Under the pieces are notes generated by a model that searched no databases, had not been told where the DNA came from, and worked only from the letters and a program-made list of their open reading frames with translations. The translations under genes were made by a program, and so were the position numbers. A DNA stretch of 47,245 bases. Origin: Lachnospiraceae bacterium (GTDB lineage: Bacteria > Bacillota > Clostridia > Lachnospirales > Lachnospiraceae). This document shows, one piece after another, positions 1-7,901 of this stretch (positions are counted from its first letter, which is position 1; each line of letters begins with the position of its first letter). The stretch lies in contig JAAWJI010000032.1 in NCBI GenBank assembly GCA_022796795.1, forward strand, positions 1-47,245, in the 5' to 3' direction.

Positions 1-30
1 AGCTCTTTTTGCTCATAAGAAGGCGCTCCC

Positions 31-95
31 TCAGCCTCCAGAACAACTGTCAAATTCGTGCAAGCACGATTTGCCAGCCGTCTGGGGGCTGGCTG
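31..95 (+). repeat. Structured intergenic element, copy 1
   Basis: This element folds into an outer stem of 11 pairs (32-42 with 81-91, one G-T), an internal loop with sequence ACAACTGT on one side and CCAGCCG on the other, a short CAAA/TTTG helix, and an apical hairpin TCGTG-CAAG-CACGA. The same core flanks a different apical hairpin in the second copy at 7767-7848. It lies about 50 bases upstream of the ponA promoter. It could be a structured RNA belonging to a transcript that enters from the left, or a REP-like DNA repeat. I do not recognise it as a named riboswitch class. Confidence 0.6.
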
Positions 96-143
96 AACTG
101 TAAGTCTAAAATGTGAATTTTTTCTTACGTTATAATTTTTTAC

Positions 144-172
144 TTTATTTAGGGCATATTTTTTGTTATAAT
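144..172 (+). promoter_or_regulatory. Probable promoter of ponA
   Basis: A perfect TATAAT is seen at 167-172, with a weak TTTATT at 144-149 spaced 17 bases upstream. Transcription would start near 179, giving a leader of about 20 bases that begins just before the GAGGAGG at 184-190. The ATG at 171 sits inside the -10 box, which argues against it as the start codon. Confidence 0.5.
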
Positions 173-197
173 GGTTGGATACAGAGGAGGCATATGT

Positions 198-2789
198 ATG
201 AATTATGGAAAAAATGGGACTTCAAAAAAGAAGAAGTCTATGAATTCCAAGTCCAAGCAGATTGGAAAAAAGGCAAGCGTCATCTTTTTGAAAGCCTTCC
301 TGGTCTGTATGCTGGCCGTGGCTGTGGTGGGGCTGTGTGCCGGAGTTGGAGTGATAAAAGGAGTGATTGACAATGCGCCGGATATCACCAGTGACAGCGT
401 AATCCCCAGAGGATATAAGTCGGTGGTGCTGGACAGCGCAGGGAATAAGACCGCGGATCTGATTGCGGAGGGATCCAACCGGATCTGGGTGAGCATTGAC
501 CAGATTCCGGAGCATGTGCAGCAAGCTTTTGTGGCTGTGGAGGACGAGCGGTTTTATGAGCATAATGGCATTGATATTACGGGAATTATCCGTGCAGGCG
601 TCCGGGGAGTGGCAAGAGGCTTCAAATTCAACGAGGGAGCCAGTACCATTACCCAGCAGCTTCTGAAAAACAGCGTGTTTGACTTTATGAGCGAGGATGG
701 CTTTGCGGAGAAGGTGGAGCGTAAGCTTCAGGAGCAGTATCTGGCCATCAAGCTTGAGCGGGATATTATGACAAAGGAGGAGATCCTGGAGGCCTATCTG
801 AATACCATTAACCTGGGGCAGAATACCCTGGGAATTCAGGCGGCGGCCAACCGCTATTTCGGTAAGGACGTGTCGGAGCTTACTATTTCTGAGGCGGCGG
901 TCATTGCCGGCATTACCAAGAATCCTGCCTACAACAATCCCATCAGCTATCCGGAAAAAAACCGGGAGCGCCAGGAGATTGTGCTGAACGATATGCTGGA
1001 GCAGGGCTATATTGACCAGGAGGAGTATGACGAGGCCCTGGAAGACGATGTGTATTCCCGCATTAAGAATGTAAATAAGTCGGCGGAAACAGAGAATATC
1101 TATTCCTACTATGTGGACGCCACCATCAAAAAGGTGCTGGAGGACCTGCAGGAGTATAAAGGGTATACGTATCAGCAGGCCTATAACGCCCTCTATTACG
1201 GCGGACTTACCATTGAGAGCGCCCAGGATCCGGATATCCAGGCTATTATGGATGAGGAGCTGCAAAACGAGGAGAACTATCCGGAACGGGTTCGGGTGGG
1301 TCTGGAGTATGCCTTGACTGTGGAGAAGCCGGATGGAGAGCAGATCAATTACAGCAAGGAGCACATGGTCAAATACTTTAAGGAAACGGAGAATAAGGAT
1401 TTTGACCTGGTATTTGACGATAAGGAGACGGCACAGGCCTATATCGACGCCTACCGGGATACGGTGGCGGGTCCGGAGGATAAGGTATATGAGCGGATTG
1501 ATTTTACCGTTCAGCCTCAGGCCTCTATGGTAATCATGGATCAGTATACCGGTATTGTGAAGGGCATTGTGGGAGGCCGGGGCAGTAAGGAGGCCAGTTT
1601 AACCCTGAATCGGGCTACGGATACGGTGCGTCAGCCGGGATCCACCTTTAAGATTGTTTCCACCTACGCGCCTGCCCTGGATATGTCGGGCATGACATTG
1701 GCCACTACCCAGTTTGACGCGCCCTACGCCTACCAGAACGGAAAAAATGTCCGGAACTGGAACGGAGAGGCCTATCATGGATGGTCCACGCTGCGCCGTG
1801 GTATTGAGCAGTCTATGAATATTGTGGCGGTGAAAACCATCACGGATATTACGCCGGATCTGTCCTATACCTATCTGTTGGATTTTGGTTTTACCAGTCT
1901 CATCGGAGAAGCCAATGAGAACGGTCAGTCGGATATTAACCAGTCCACGTCCCTGGGCGGTTTGACCCTGGGCGTATCGAACCTGGAGCTGACGGCAGCG
2001 TATGCCTGCATTGCAAACAACGGCGTGTATACAGAGCCCATCTTCTATACCCGGATTCTGGATCACGACGGAAATGTGTTGATCGAGAAGGAGCCTCAGA
2101 AAAAGACGGTGTTAAAGGATACCACCGCATGGCTGCTCACAAGCGCCATGAAAGATGTGGTTACCCAGGGTACGGGTACTGCAGCCCGGTTCAGCGGCAT
2201 GAGCATTGCAGGAAAGACAGGTACCACCTCCCAGAATAACGATGTGTGGTTCGTGGGATATACGCCTTACTACACGGCTGGCGTATGGGCTGGATTTGAC
2301 AATAACCACAAGCTGTCCCGGGGGGAGACCAATTACCACAAGGGAATCTGGAAGAAGGTCATGTCCCGGATTCATGAAGAGCTGCCCAATAAGGACTTTG
2401 AGATGCCGGAGGACATTACCAGCGCCACGGTTTGCAACCAGTCCGGCAAGCTTCCCATCCCGGGAATCTGCGATGGCTGCCGGAGAACAGAGTATTTTGC
2501 CAAGGGTACGGTTCCCACAGAGTTCTGCGATGTGCATGTGGTGGGGACGGCCTGTATCGAGAGCAATCAGCTGGCCACCGATCTGTGTCCGGGTATCGAG
2601 GCCAGGATCATGACGTTGATACCGGCTGACAATCAGGCGTCCAGTTCCTCAGCCAGTACCAGAAATCTGGTGGCGCCCAGCTGTAAGCTGCACCCAGGCA
2701 CCGTCATCGGCGGCGTGGAGCCCGGGGGTCTGCCGCCAGCAGAGGACCCAGGAGCTACCATAGATACAGGGGAGCCTCCGGCAGAGTAG
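198..2789 (+). CDS. ponA: Penicillin-binding protein 1A (class A, bifunctional)
   Basis: This is a membrane-anchored peptidoglycan synthase of 863 residues that polymerises lipid II and cross-links the stem peptides outside the cell. After a cytoplasmic basic tail and one membrane segment (about residues 25-50) comes the GT51 glycosyltransferase domain, with catalytic Glu115 in EDERFYEH and the GASTITQQL motif. The transpeptidase domain follows, with the serine motif STFK (Ser482), SMN (539-541) and KTG (673-675). The C-terminus is rich in Pro, Gly and Ala. The start at 198 is chosen because GAGGAGG at 184-190 lies 7 bases upstream. An in-frame ATG at 171 overlaps the probable -10 box. The gene is monocistronic and ends at a bidirectional terminator shared with the convergent permease gene. 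All catalytic motifs are intact. Confidence 0.95.
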   Translation: MNYGKNGTSKKKKSMNSKSKQIGKKASVIFLKAFLVCMLAVAVVGLCAGVGVIKGVIDNAPDITSDSVIPRGYKSVVLDSAGNKTADLIAEGSNRIWVSIDQIPEHVQQAFVAVEDERFYEHNGIDITGIIRAGVRGVARGFKFNEGASTITQQLLKNSVFDFMSEDGFAEKVERKLQEQYLAIKLERDIMTKEEILEAYLNTINLGQNTLGIQAAANRYFGKDVSELTISEAAVIAGITKNPAYNNPISYPEKNRERQEIVLNDMLEQGYIDQEEYDEALEDDVYSRIKNVNKSAETENIYSYYVDATIKKVLEDLQEYKGYTYQQAYNALYYGGLTIESAQDPDIQAIMDEELQNEENYPERVRVGLEYALTVEKPDGEQINYSKEHMVKYFKETENKDFDLVFDDKETAQAYIDAYRDTVAGPEDKVYERIDFTVQPQASMVIMDQYTGIVKGIVGGRGSKEASLTLNRATDTVRQPGSTFKIVSTYAPALDMSGMTLATTQFDAPYAYQNGKNVRNWNGEAYHGWSTLRRGIEQSMNIVAVKTITDITPDLSYTYLLDFGFTSLIGEANENGQSDINQSTSLGGLTLGVSNLELTAAYACIANNGVYTEPIFYTRILDHDGNVLIEKEPQKKTVLKDTTAWLLTSAMKDVVTQGTGTAARFSGMSIAGKTGTTSQNNDVWFVGYTPYYTAGVWAGFDNNHKLSRGETNYHKGIWKKVMSRIHEELPNKDFEMPEDITSATVCNQSGKLPIPGICDGCRRTEYFAKGTVPTEFCDVHVVGTACIESNQLATDLCPGIEARIMTLIPADNQASSSSASTRNLVAPSCKLHPGTVIGGVEPGGLPPAEDPGATIDTGEPPAE

Positions 2790-2827
2790 GCTATGGGGTT
2801 AAAAGAATTTTCATGATAGTATAGAGA

Positions 2828-2867
2828 AGGGGCTGTCCTGATAACGGATTCAGGACAGCCCCTTTTG
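2828..2867. terminator. Bidirectional intrinsic terminator
   Basis: A perfect 15-pair stem (2828-2842 with 2851-2865) with an 8-base loop is followed by TTTT. It starts with AA on the other strand. It sits between the convergent ponA and BceB-type permease genes and can serve both. Confidence 0.85.
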
Positions 2868-2886
2868 GAATGTTCCAAGATTCTTC

Positions 2887-4911
2887 TTATTCTTCCTCAA
2901 TAATTCTGCGGCTTCCCTGGTAGGTGGCAAGGAAATATGCCCCGTAGATCAGCAGGATAAATCCCGCAGTGAACAGAATGGAGCCTAGCTGGGAGACCTG
3001 GTTGAGCATCACCAGCATGCGGTTTACAAACTGTACGCCAAAGAGAGAGTGGACAAAGGCCAGGCTTAGGGGCAGCAGGAAAAAGATTCCGATCTGTCTG
3101 AACAGGGCTTTGCGGATCATAGCCTGGTCCGCGCCCATTTCCCGCAGGATTCGGTAGCGGTCCCGGTTATCCGAGCTGTCAGACAGCTCCTTCAGGGCCA
3201 GGATTGCCGCGCTGGAAATGAGGAAAATGATTCCCAAATACAGGGCAATGAAGGTCATAATGGCGGAAATTCCCACACTGCTTTCCCGAAGCGCCTGCTT
3301 TCTAACCACATAGAGAGGCGTGTGGTCCGAGGCCTTTGTTAACTGCTCTTCCATATCCAGCATTTCATCCATGGCTTTGGCCTTGTAATCTGCAGCCAGA
3401 TAGCCGCAGTAGGGCAGAAGCTCTCCGCCTTCAAAGGCGCTGTCCGGCAGGATATAAAGGCCAAGAGTAGACCGGGAGCTGCTCATGTTCACATATCCCT
3501 CCTGGCACTCTGTATATTTAGGGATATACGATCTGCCATTTACTTGCAGGGAGGCTTTGGCCCGCAAATTTATATCACGGATAACCTTCATGGAATCAAA
3601 AGTGCAGAGAAGCACGTATTCATTCTCCCCAAGCTCGTAGGTGGGGATTCCATAACAGGAAGCCATCTTGTTGTACTGGGAGAGGGGAATCAGCTCCTCC
3701 CTCTGGGACCAGTTCAGCATGGGAAACTGCTCCATGACCTGTTCCTTTACAGGGCCCAGGGTATCCTCCCAGGTGAGATTTGGGGCCGCATAGGTAATGA
3801 CCTCCGTATATCCATCCTGAAAAGCAAGATCCGGATCAAAGCCCTGCTGGAGCAGGTACGTAACAATGTTTTTCCCCGCGTCCTCTTCATTCTGATTCTT
3901 TGTTGCTTCCAGGGACTTGCTAATACACACATCCCTGGGCGTCATGGATTCCAGTTCTGCAGTCAGGGACTGATTAATGCTCACCCCGCAGGAGAGAACC
4001 CCGATGGTGAGAAACAGCATGAGACAGATAACGGTCATGGAGCAGACCATGGTATTGATCCGGCTGTTCATCTGGCGGAATACAAAGAGATTCAGTTCCC
4101 GCAGATAAAAGCTTTTTCCGGCCTGGGCTATACGCAGCATAAGTCCGGACAGGGACCAGAAAAAGAGAAAGGTTCCCAGACATCCAAGACCGATTAGAAT
4201 CAACACCCGGGTTCTGTTCACAGTTCCCAGAAGCCCCAGAACACTGAGATAGCAGTAGATCAGGATCCCAAGGGAAAGTACAAAGAGAATTCCCGACAAA
4301 AGAGGATTTTTCATGGGAGCCCGCTCATTTTTCCTGCCTGCTGTGAGAAGATCCAGCAGCTTATACCGGGAGATGGCGGCAGCGTTAAAGAAAATTACCA
4401 GCAGGTACATGATGCCGAAGTAAATCACGGTTTTTCCAGCCGCCCTGGGGGAAAAGACAAAGGTATAGCTTGTCATATCCGCCTCAAACATTTTGGCAAC
4501 CAGGATGGACATGAGCTGGGAGGCAAAGACTCCAATGAGAAGCCCCACAGCCAGGGAGATCAGACCGATGGCTGCGGTTTCTCCCAGAAGAATCCGGGAA
4601 ATGCTGCCCCGGCTCATACCCAGGGTCATATATACGCCGAATTCTTTTTTCCGTTTGCGGATAAGAAAGTTATTGGCATAAATAATCAGAAATCCCAGTA
4701 TCACAGAAACAAATACAGAAACCCCTGCAAGCATTGTAAGCATAAGCCTAATAATTTCTCTGGTTGACGCAGAGACAGCTTGCATAACTCCCTGAGAATC
4801 CAAAGCATTAAACACATAGAAGATAGCAACCCCCAATACCAGTGTGAGAAAATAGATCGTGTAATCCTGAACGCTTTTCCTGAGATTTCGCAAAGATAAT
4901 TTAAACAGCAT
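2887..4911 (-). CDS. BceB-type FtsX-like ABC permease
   Basis: This 674-residue membrane protein is the permease of a BceAB-type transporter. That family removes or detoxifies cell-wall-active peptides such as bacitracin or lantibiotics and also signals to a partner kinase. The N-terminus LRNLRKSVQDYTIYFLTL is typical of the family. Four hydrophobic segments come first, then more in the middle. A large mostly hydrophilic stretch of roughly 200 residues (about 320-540) is the expected extracellular sensor domain. The last three membrane segments carry the FtsX-like signature. The reading frame overlaps the upstream ATPase by 11 bases, so the two are translationally coupled. The substrate cannot be read from the sequence. 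Confidence 0.9.
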   Translation of the reverse strand: MLFKLSLRNLRKSVQDYTIYFLTLVLGVAIFYVFNALDSQGVMQAVSASTREIIRLMLTMLAGVSVFVSVILGFLIIYANNFLIRKRKKEFGVYMTLGMSRGSISRILLGETAAIGLISLAVGLLIGVFASQLMSILVAKMFEADMTSYTFVFSPRAAGKTVIYFGIMYLLVIFFNAAAISRYKLLDLLTAGRKNERAPMKNPLLSGILFVLSLGILIYCYLSVLGLLGTVNRTRVLILIGLGCLGTFLFFWSLSGLMLRIAQAGKSFYLRELNLFVFRQMNSRINTMVCSMTVICLMLFLTIGVLSCGVSINQSLTAELESMTPRDVCISKSLEATKNQNEEDAGKNIVTYLLQQGFDPDLAFQDGYTEVITYAAPNLTWEDTLGPVKEQVMEQFPMLNWSQREELIPLSQYNKMASCYGIPTYELGENEYVLLCTFDSMKVIRDINLRAKASLQVNGRSYIPKYTECQEGYVNMSSSRSTLGLYILPDSAFEGGELLPYCGYLAADYKAKAMDEMLDMEEQLTKASDHTPLYVVRKQALRESSVGISAIMTFIALYLGIIFLISSAAILALKELSDSSDNRDRYRILREMGADQAMIRKALFRQIGIFFLLPLSLAFVHSLFGVQFVNRMLVMLNQVSQLGSILFTAGFILLIYGAYFLATYQGSRRIIEEE

Positions 4912-5668
4912 CGCTTAAGTCACCTCCCAACAGTGTAACCACATGGATAATCTGATTGAAAAAGCTCTTTCGGTCGTCTGTTCCCCGGCGGATTTCGGTG
5001 AAAATCCGGCCATCCTTGATAAAGAGGATTCGGGATGCATAGCTTGCCGTAAAGGCATCGTGGGTCACCATGAGAATGGTGGCGCAAAGCTCCTGATTGA
5101 TCTGGGAAAAGCAGTCCAGGAGCATACGGGATGCCCGGGAATCCAGGGCTCCTGTGGGCTCATCTGCCAGAATCAGCTTAGGTCCCCCAATGAGGGCCCG
5201 GGCAGAGGCCGTTCGTTGTTTCTCGCCTCCGGAGATCTGGTAGGGATATTTATTTAAAATTTCCGAGATGCCAAGCTTCTGGGCGGACTGGAGCACCCGT
5301 TTGTGGATCTCCTTGGGGGAGACATGGCGGATAGACAGGGCCAGGGCAATGTTTTCGTAGACAGTCAGAGTGTCCAGCAAATGAAAATCCTGAAATACAA
5401 AGCCCAGCTCCTCTCTGCGAAATTTGTTCAGTGCATTTCCCCGAAGGCGGGTAATATCCCTGCCTCCTACCAGGATTTCCCCGCTGGTGACCCGGTCAAT
5501 GGTGGAAATACAATTCAGCAGGGTGGTTTTTCCGCTTCCGCTTGCCCCCATAATTCCCACAAATTCTCCGGACTGGACCTGGAAGCTGATATTGTCAATG
5601 GCTTTCGTCATACTTCCCTTGTTGCCGTAATATTTTTCTATGTTGCTTACACACAGGATCATGCTCAT
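4901..5668 (-). CDS. BceA-type ABC transporter ATP-binding protein
   Basis: This is the ATPase partner of the permease that follows it, 255 residues long. It has Walker A GASGSGKT (41-48), Q-loop Gln93, signature ISGGEKQR (145-152), Walker B LILADEP (165-171) and the H-switch His203, all intact. The start is supported by AGAGGAG 8 bases upstream. The kinase and response regulator genes lie upstream on the same strand after a 242-base gap. That gap holds an inverted repeat that may be the response regulator's operator, so expression is probably induced by the two-component system. Confidence 0.92.
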   Translation of the reverse strand: MSMILCVSNIEKYYGNKGSMTKAIDNISFQVQSGEFVGIMGASGSGKTTLLNCISTIDRVTSGEILVGGRDITRLRGNALNKFRREELGFVFQDFHLLDTLTVYENIALALSIRHVSPKEIHKRVLQSAQKLGISEILNKYPYQISGGEKQRTASARALIGGPKLILADEPTGALDSRASRMLLDCFSQINQELCATILMVTHDAFTASYASRILFIKDGRIFTEIRRGTDDRKSFFNQIIHVVTLLGGDLSDAV

Positions 5669-5779
5669 GATGGGCTCCTCTCTTTCTTCTCTCAGGCAGC
5701 TGTTTTGACAAATGTCGCTATAGGAATAATTGACGGCTGCCTTAAGTTTTTTACTTTTCCCTCTGTGTACAGGAGGAAG

Positions 5780-5859
5780 TTTATAAGATGATTGTAAGGG
5801 AGGAATGCTTCCGGAGCCATAGAAGTTCCTTACATCTTCCTTTCGGTTTTGTAAGGAAC
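5780..5859 (-). promoter_or_regulatory. Candidate BceR-type operator and promoter of the transporter genes
   Basis: A perfect 9-base inverted repeat, GTTCCTTAC (5825-5833) and GTAAGGAAC (5851-5859), lies upstream of a possible -10 TATAAA (minus strand, 5785-5780) with no recognisable -35. A further TTGTAAGG lies at 5792-5799. Bce-type regulators bind inverted repeats upstream of their transporter genes and activate them, so position and symmetry fit. The assignment to this regulator is inference. Confidence 0.45.
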
Positions 5860-5910
5860 CGCTGAAAGCGCCTGGAATCAGAGGGGGAGACTGATTCCCA
5901 GGCTTATGTT

Positions 5911-6924
5911 TTATTTCACTTCCGCGTAGCTTCCCCGGGGAAAGATCAGTGTCACCTCACATCCCTCCCCTTCTGTAGACGCAATCTGGATGCCGTGCCC
6001 CAGGCGTCCGCAGAGCTTTTTGCAAAGGTAGAGGCCAAGGCCTGTGGCCTGGCTGGCCTGACGGCCCAGGCTTCCCGTAAAGCCCTTTTCAAAGACCCGG
6101 TCCAGGTCGGCGCTTTTGACGCCGCGGCCGTTGTCGCGGATTTTGAGACAGATCTGCTCACGCCCTGCATCGCCTGTAAAGGAAAGCTTTAACTTCTCCT
6201 TATCCGAATATTTGATGCTGTTGGAGATCAGTTGATTCAGGATAAAGGCCAGCCATTTTTCGTCCGTGTACACGGTAGTTTCCAGCCCTTCCATGGTAAG
6301 GCTAACCTTTTTGGCGATGAGGGAGCGCTTATTGTGGGTGACGGCCTGGGTCACAAGTGTTTTTAGACTGACAGCCCGGATCAGATAATCCTTTTCCACA
6401 TGAGAGCTGCGGGCATAGAAAAGAGCCTGTTCTGTATAGTCCTCGATTTTCTCCAGCTCCTCCTGCAGCTGCAGACCCAGGTGCGAGGGATGATTATCCA
6501 GCATAAGCTTTCCCGTGGCAATGGGAGTCTTCACCTCATGGATCCAAAGCTCAATGTATTCTTTATATTCTTGTTCTGTATTTTTGTAATAGTTCACGTG
6601 ATCTGCCATGGATTTTTCCAGTTCCTGCAGGATTTCCTTTAGGATACGCTGTTCCTGATTTTCGGCATATCCCATCATTTCCGGAAGAAGATATTTTTTG
6701 TCTAATGCGTCCAGGCTTGCCCGGATCGTCCCCAAATATACTTTTTTCCTGCGGTATTCCAGCCCGATCAGGAGGAAAAAAGAGCCGTAAAAGCAAAGAG
6801 CAGTATAAACGCCTATTGCCAGGCTTGCCCGAACCGTGAGCAAAAAAATCTCAATGGTAGCCAGGACTCCGCTTAGAAACAGAAGCTGTCCCAGCCGTTC
6901 TCTCAGATAGATTCCATATCGCAT
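5911..6924 (-). CDS. BceS-type intramembrane-sensing histidine kinase
   Basis: This sensor kinase of 337 residues has two close membrane segments near the N-terminus (about 12-30 and 36-54) and almost no extracellular loop. That is the mark of kinases which rely on a BceB-type permease to sense the antibiotic. The phosphoacceptor is His129 in WIHEVKTP. The ATPase domain has the N-box around Asn235, DNGRG (264-268) and GLGLYL (295-300). It overlaps the response regulator gene by 22 bases. A weak hairpin (5871-5902) follows the gene, and the transporter genes come next on the same strand. Confidence 0.93.
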   Translation of the reverse strand: MRYGIYLRERLGQLLFLSGVLATIEIFLLTVRASLAIGVYTALCFYGSFFLLIGLEYRRKKVYLGTIRASLDALDKKYLLPEMMGYAENQEQRILKEILQELEKSMADHVNYYKNTEQEYKEYIELWIHEVKTPIATGKLMLDNHPSHLGLQLQEELEKIEDYTEQALFYARSSHVEKDYLIRAVSLKTLVTQAVTHNKRSLIAKKVSLTMEGLETTVYTDEKWLAFILNQLISNSIKYSDKEKLKLSFTGDAGREQICLKIRDNGRGVKSADLDRVFEKGFTGSLGRQASQATGLGLYLCKKLCGRLGHGIQIASTEGEGCEVTLIFPRGSYAEVK

Positions 6925-7592
6925 AGCAGCACATACCCCAATCCTCTCTTAGTCTGTATCACATTCTGAACCCCTATCGCGTCAAGCTTTCCCCGCAGCC
7001 GGGTCATGTTTACGGTCAGGGTATTGTCGTCTACAAACAGCTCGCTGTCCCACAGATGGGAGATCAGATCATCCCGGGACACGATCTGATTTTTATGGCG
7101 GGCCAGACAGTCCAGGATTCGCAGCTCATTTTTGGTAAGCTCCACACTTCCTGTTTGGGAGGTTACCACAGCCTTTCCCAGATCCAGGGAAAAAAGGCCC
7201 AGTTCCTGCTTTTCCAGAGGGGCAGGATCCCGATATACCCGCTTTAAAATGGCCTCAATGCGGGCCAGGAGAATCTGAGGGTGAAAGGGCTTTGTCACAA
7301 AATCGTCAGCGCCCTGGTTCATGCTCATGAGTTCAGCCATCTGGGTATTCTGGCTGGTGATCACAATCACCGGAATTTCCGATACCTTTCGAAGTTCCCG
7401 GCAAAGATACAGGCCGTCTGTTCCCGGAAGCCCCAGATCCAGAAGCAAAAGCTCCGGCTGGGCCTTCTGGATTGCCTTCAGGCTGTAGTCTCCCGGAGGC
7501 AGGCTTTCCGCCTGAAATCCGTTATTGGTAAGAAAGGTCAAAAGCTCCCGGCAGAGCTTTTCATCATCCTCTGCAATCACGATTTTTCTCAT
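6903..7592 (-). CDS. BceR-type OmpR-family response regulator
   Basis: This 229-residue regulator has a receiver domain with the acidic pair Asp9/Asp10, phosphoacceptor Asp52, Thr79 and Lys101. A C-terminal winged helix of the OmpR type (about 130-225) follows, with the recognition region LTVNMTRLRGKL. It is the first gene of the regulator-kinase pair and has a good promoter at 7666-7693. Its target is probably the transporter promoter downstream (inverted repeat at 5825-5859). Confidence 0.93.
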   Translation of the reverse strand: MRKIVIAEDDEKLCRELLTFLTNNGFQAESLPPGDYSLKAIQKAQPELLLLDLGLPGTDGLYLCRELRKVSEIPVIVITSQNTQMAELMSMNQGADDFVTKPFHPQILLARIEAILKRVYRDPAPLEKQELGLFSLDLGKAVVTSQTGSVELTKNELRILDCLARHKNQIVSRDDLISHLWDSELFVDDNTLTVNMTRLRGKLDAIGVQNVIQTKRGLGYVLLCDMESI

Positions 7593-7665
7593 AGTCTCTT
7601 CCTTTCCTTTTGCGTGCAGGGACAGTAAATCTGTTCCTGGGAACGCTCCCTATGTTTTCAGAGTT

Positions 7666-7693
7666 AGTATAACATGTTTGAAGCGTGATGCAA
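7666..7693 (-). promoter_or_regulatory. Promoter of the regulator-kinase genes
   Basis: On the minus strand, TTGCAT (7693-7688) and TATACT (7671-7666) are separated by 16 bases, a fair sigma-A promoter about 75 bases upstream of the response regulator start. The palindrome at 7702-7720 lies just upstream of its -35 box. Confidence 0.55.
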
Positions 7694-7701
7694 ATGGGCA
7701 G

Positions 7702-7720
7702 ATGAGCAGGAACTGCTCAT
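7702..7720. promoter_or_regulatory. Perfect 19-bp palindrome between divergent promoters
   Basis: ATGAGCAG-GAA-CTGCTCAT is an exact inverted repeat with 8-base arms. It touches the -35 box of the plus-strand metY promoter (TTGACG from 7720) and lies just upstream of the minus-strand response regulator promoter. It is a likely operator for a dimeric regulator. The regulator is unknown. Confidence 0.5.
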
Positions 7721-7748
7721 TGACGGGAAAAATCATTTGTGCTAATAT
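7720..7748 (+). promoter_or_regulatory. Promoter of metY
   Basis: TTGACG (7720-7725) and TAATAT (7743-7748) are separated by 17 bases. Transcription would start near 7755, so the structured element at 7767-7848 falls in the 5' leader of metY (about 147 bases). Confidence 0.6.
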
Positions 7749-7766
7749 CCTATTCATATATAAAAA

Positions 7767-7848
7767 AGCCAGCCCCCAGAGCTGCTGTCAAAAGCCAGCG
7801 TACCCCAAGGGTATTTAGCTGGATTTGCCCGCCGTCTGTAGGCTGGCT
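7767..7848 (+). ncRNA. Structured leader element, copy 2 (cis-regulatory RNA candidate)
   Basis: The outer stem pairs AGCCAGCC (7767-7774) with GGCTGGCT (7841-7848). It continues as CAGA/TCTG after a two-by-two mismatch. The internal loop (GCTGCTGT on one side, CCCGCCG on the other) and the helix CAAA/TTTG match copy 1 at 31-95. The apical part is replaced by a longer hairpin made of CCAGC/GCTGG and TACCC/GGGTA. The conserved parts are CTGTCAAA (7785-7792) and GATTTGCC followed by GCCG (7822-7834). No S-box consensus is present although the gene downstream makes homocysteine. No T-run follows, so any control would act on translation or stability. Confidence 0.5.
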
Positions 7849-7901
7849 GAACGATTAATCTGCGTGAATGGCGTGCGGTGCACGTCGGAAAAGAGGAGAA
7901 C

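Noticed and set aside
7750..7900. SAM (S-box) riboswitch expected before a methionine gene.
   Set aside because: None of the S-box core sequences occur. The structure present is a different, shared element.
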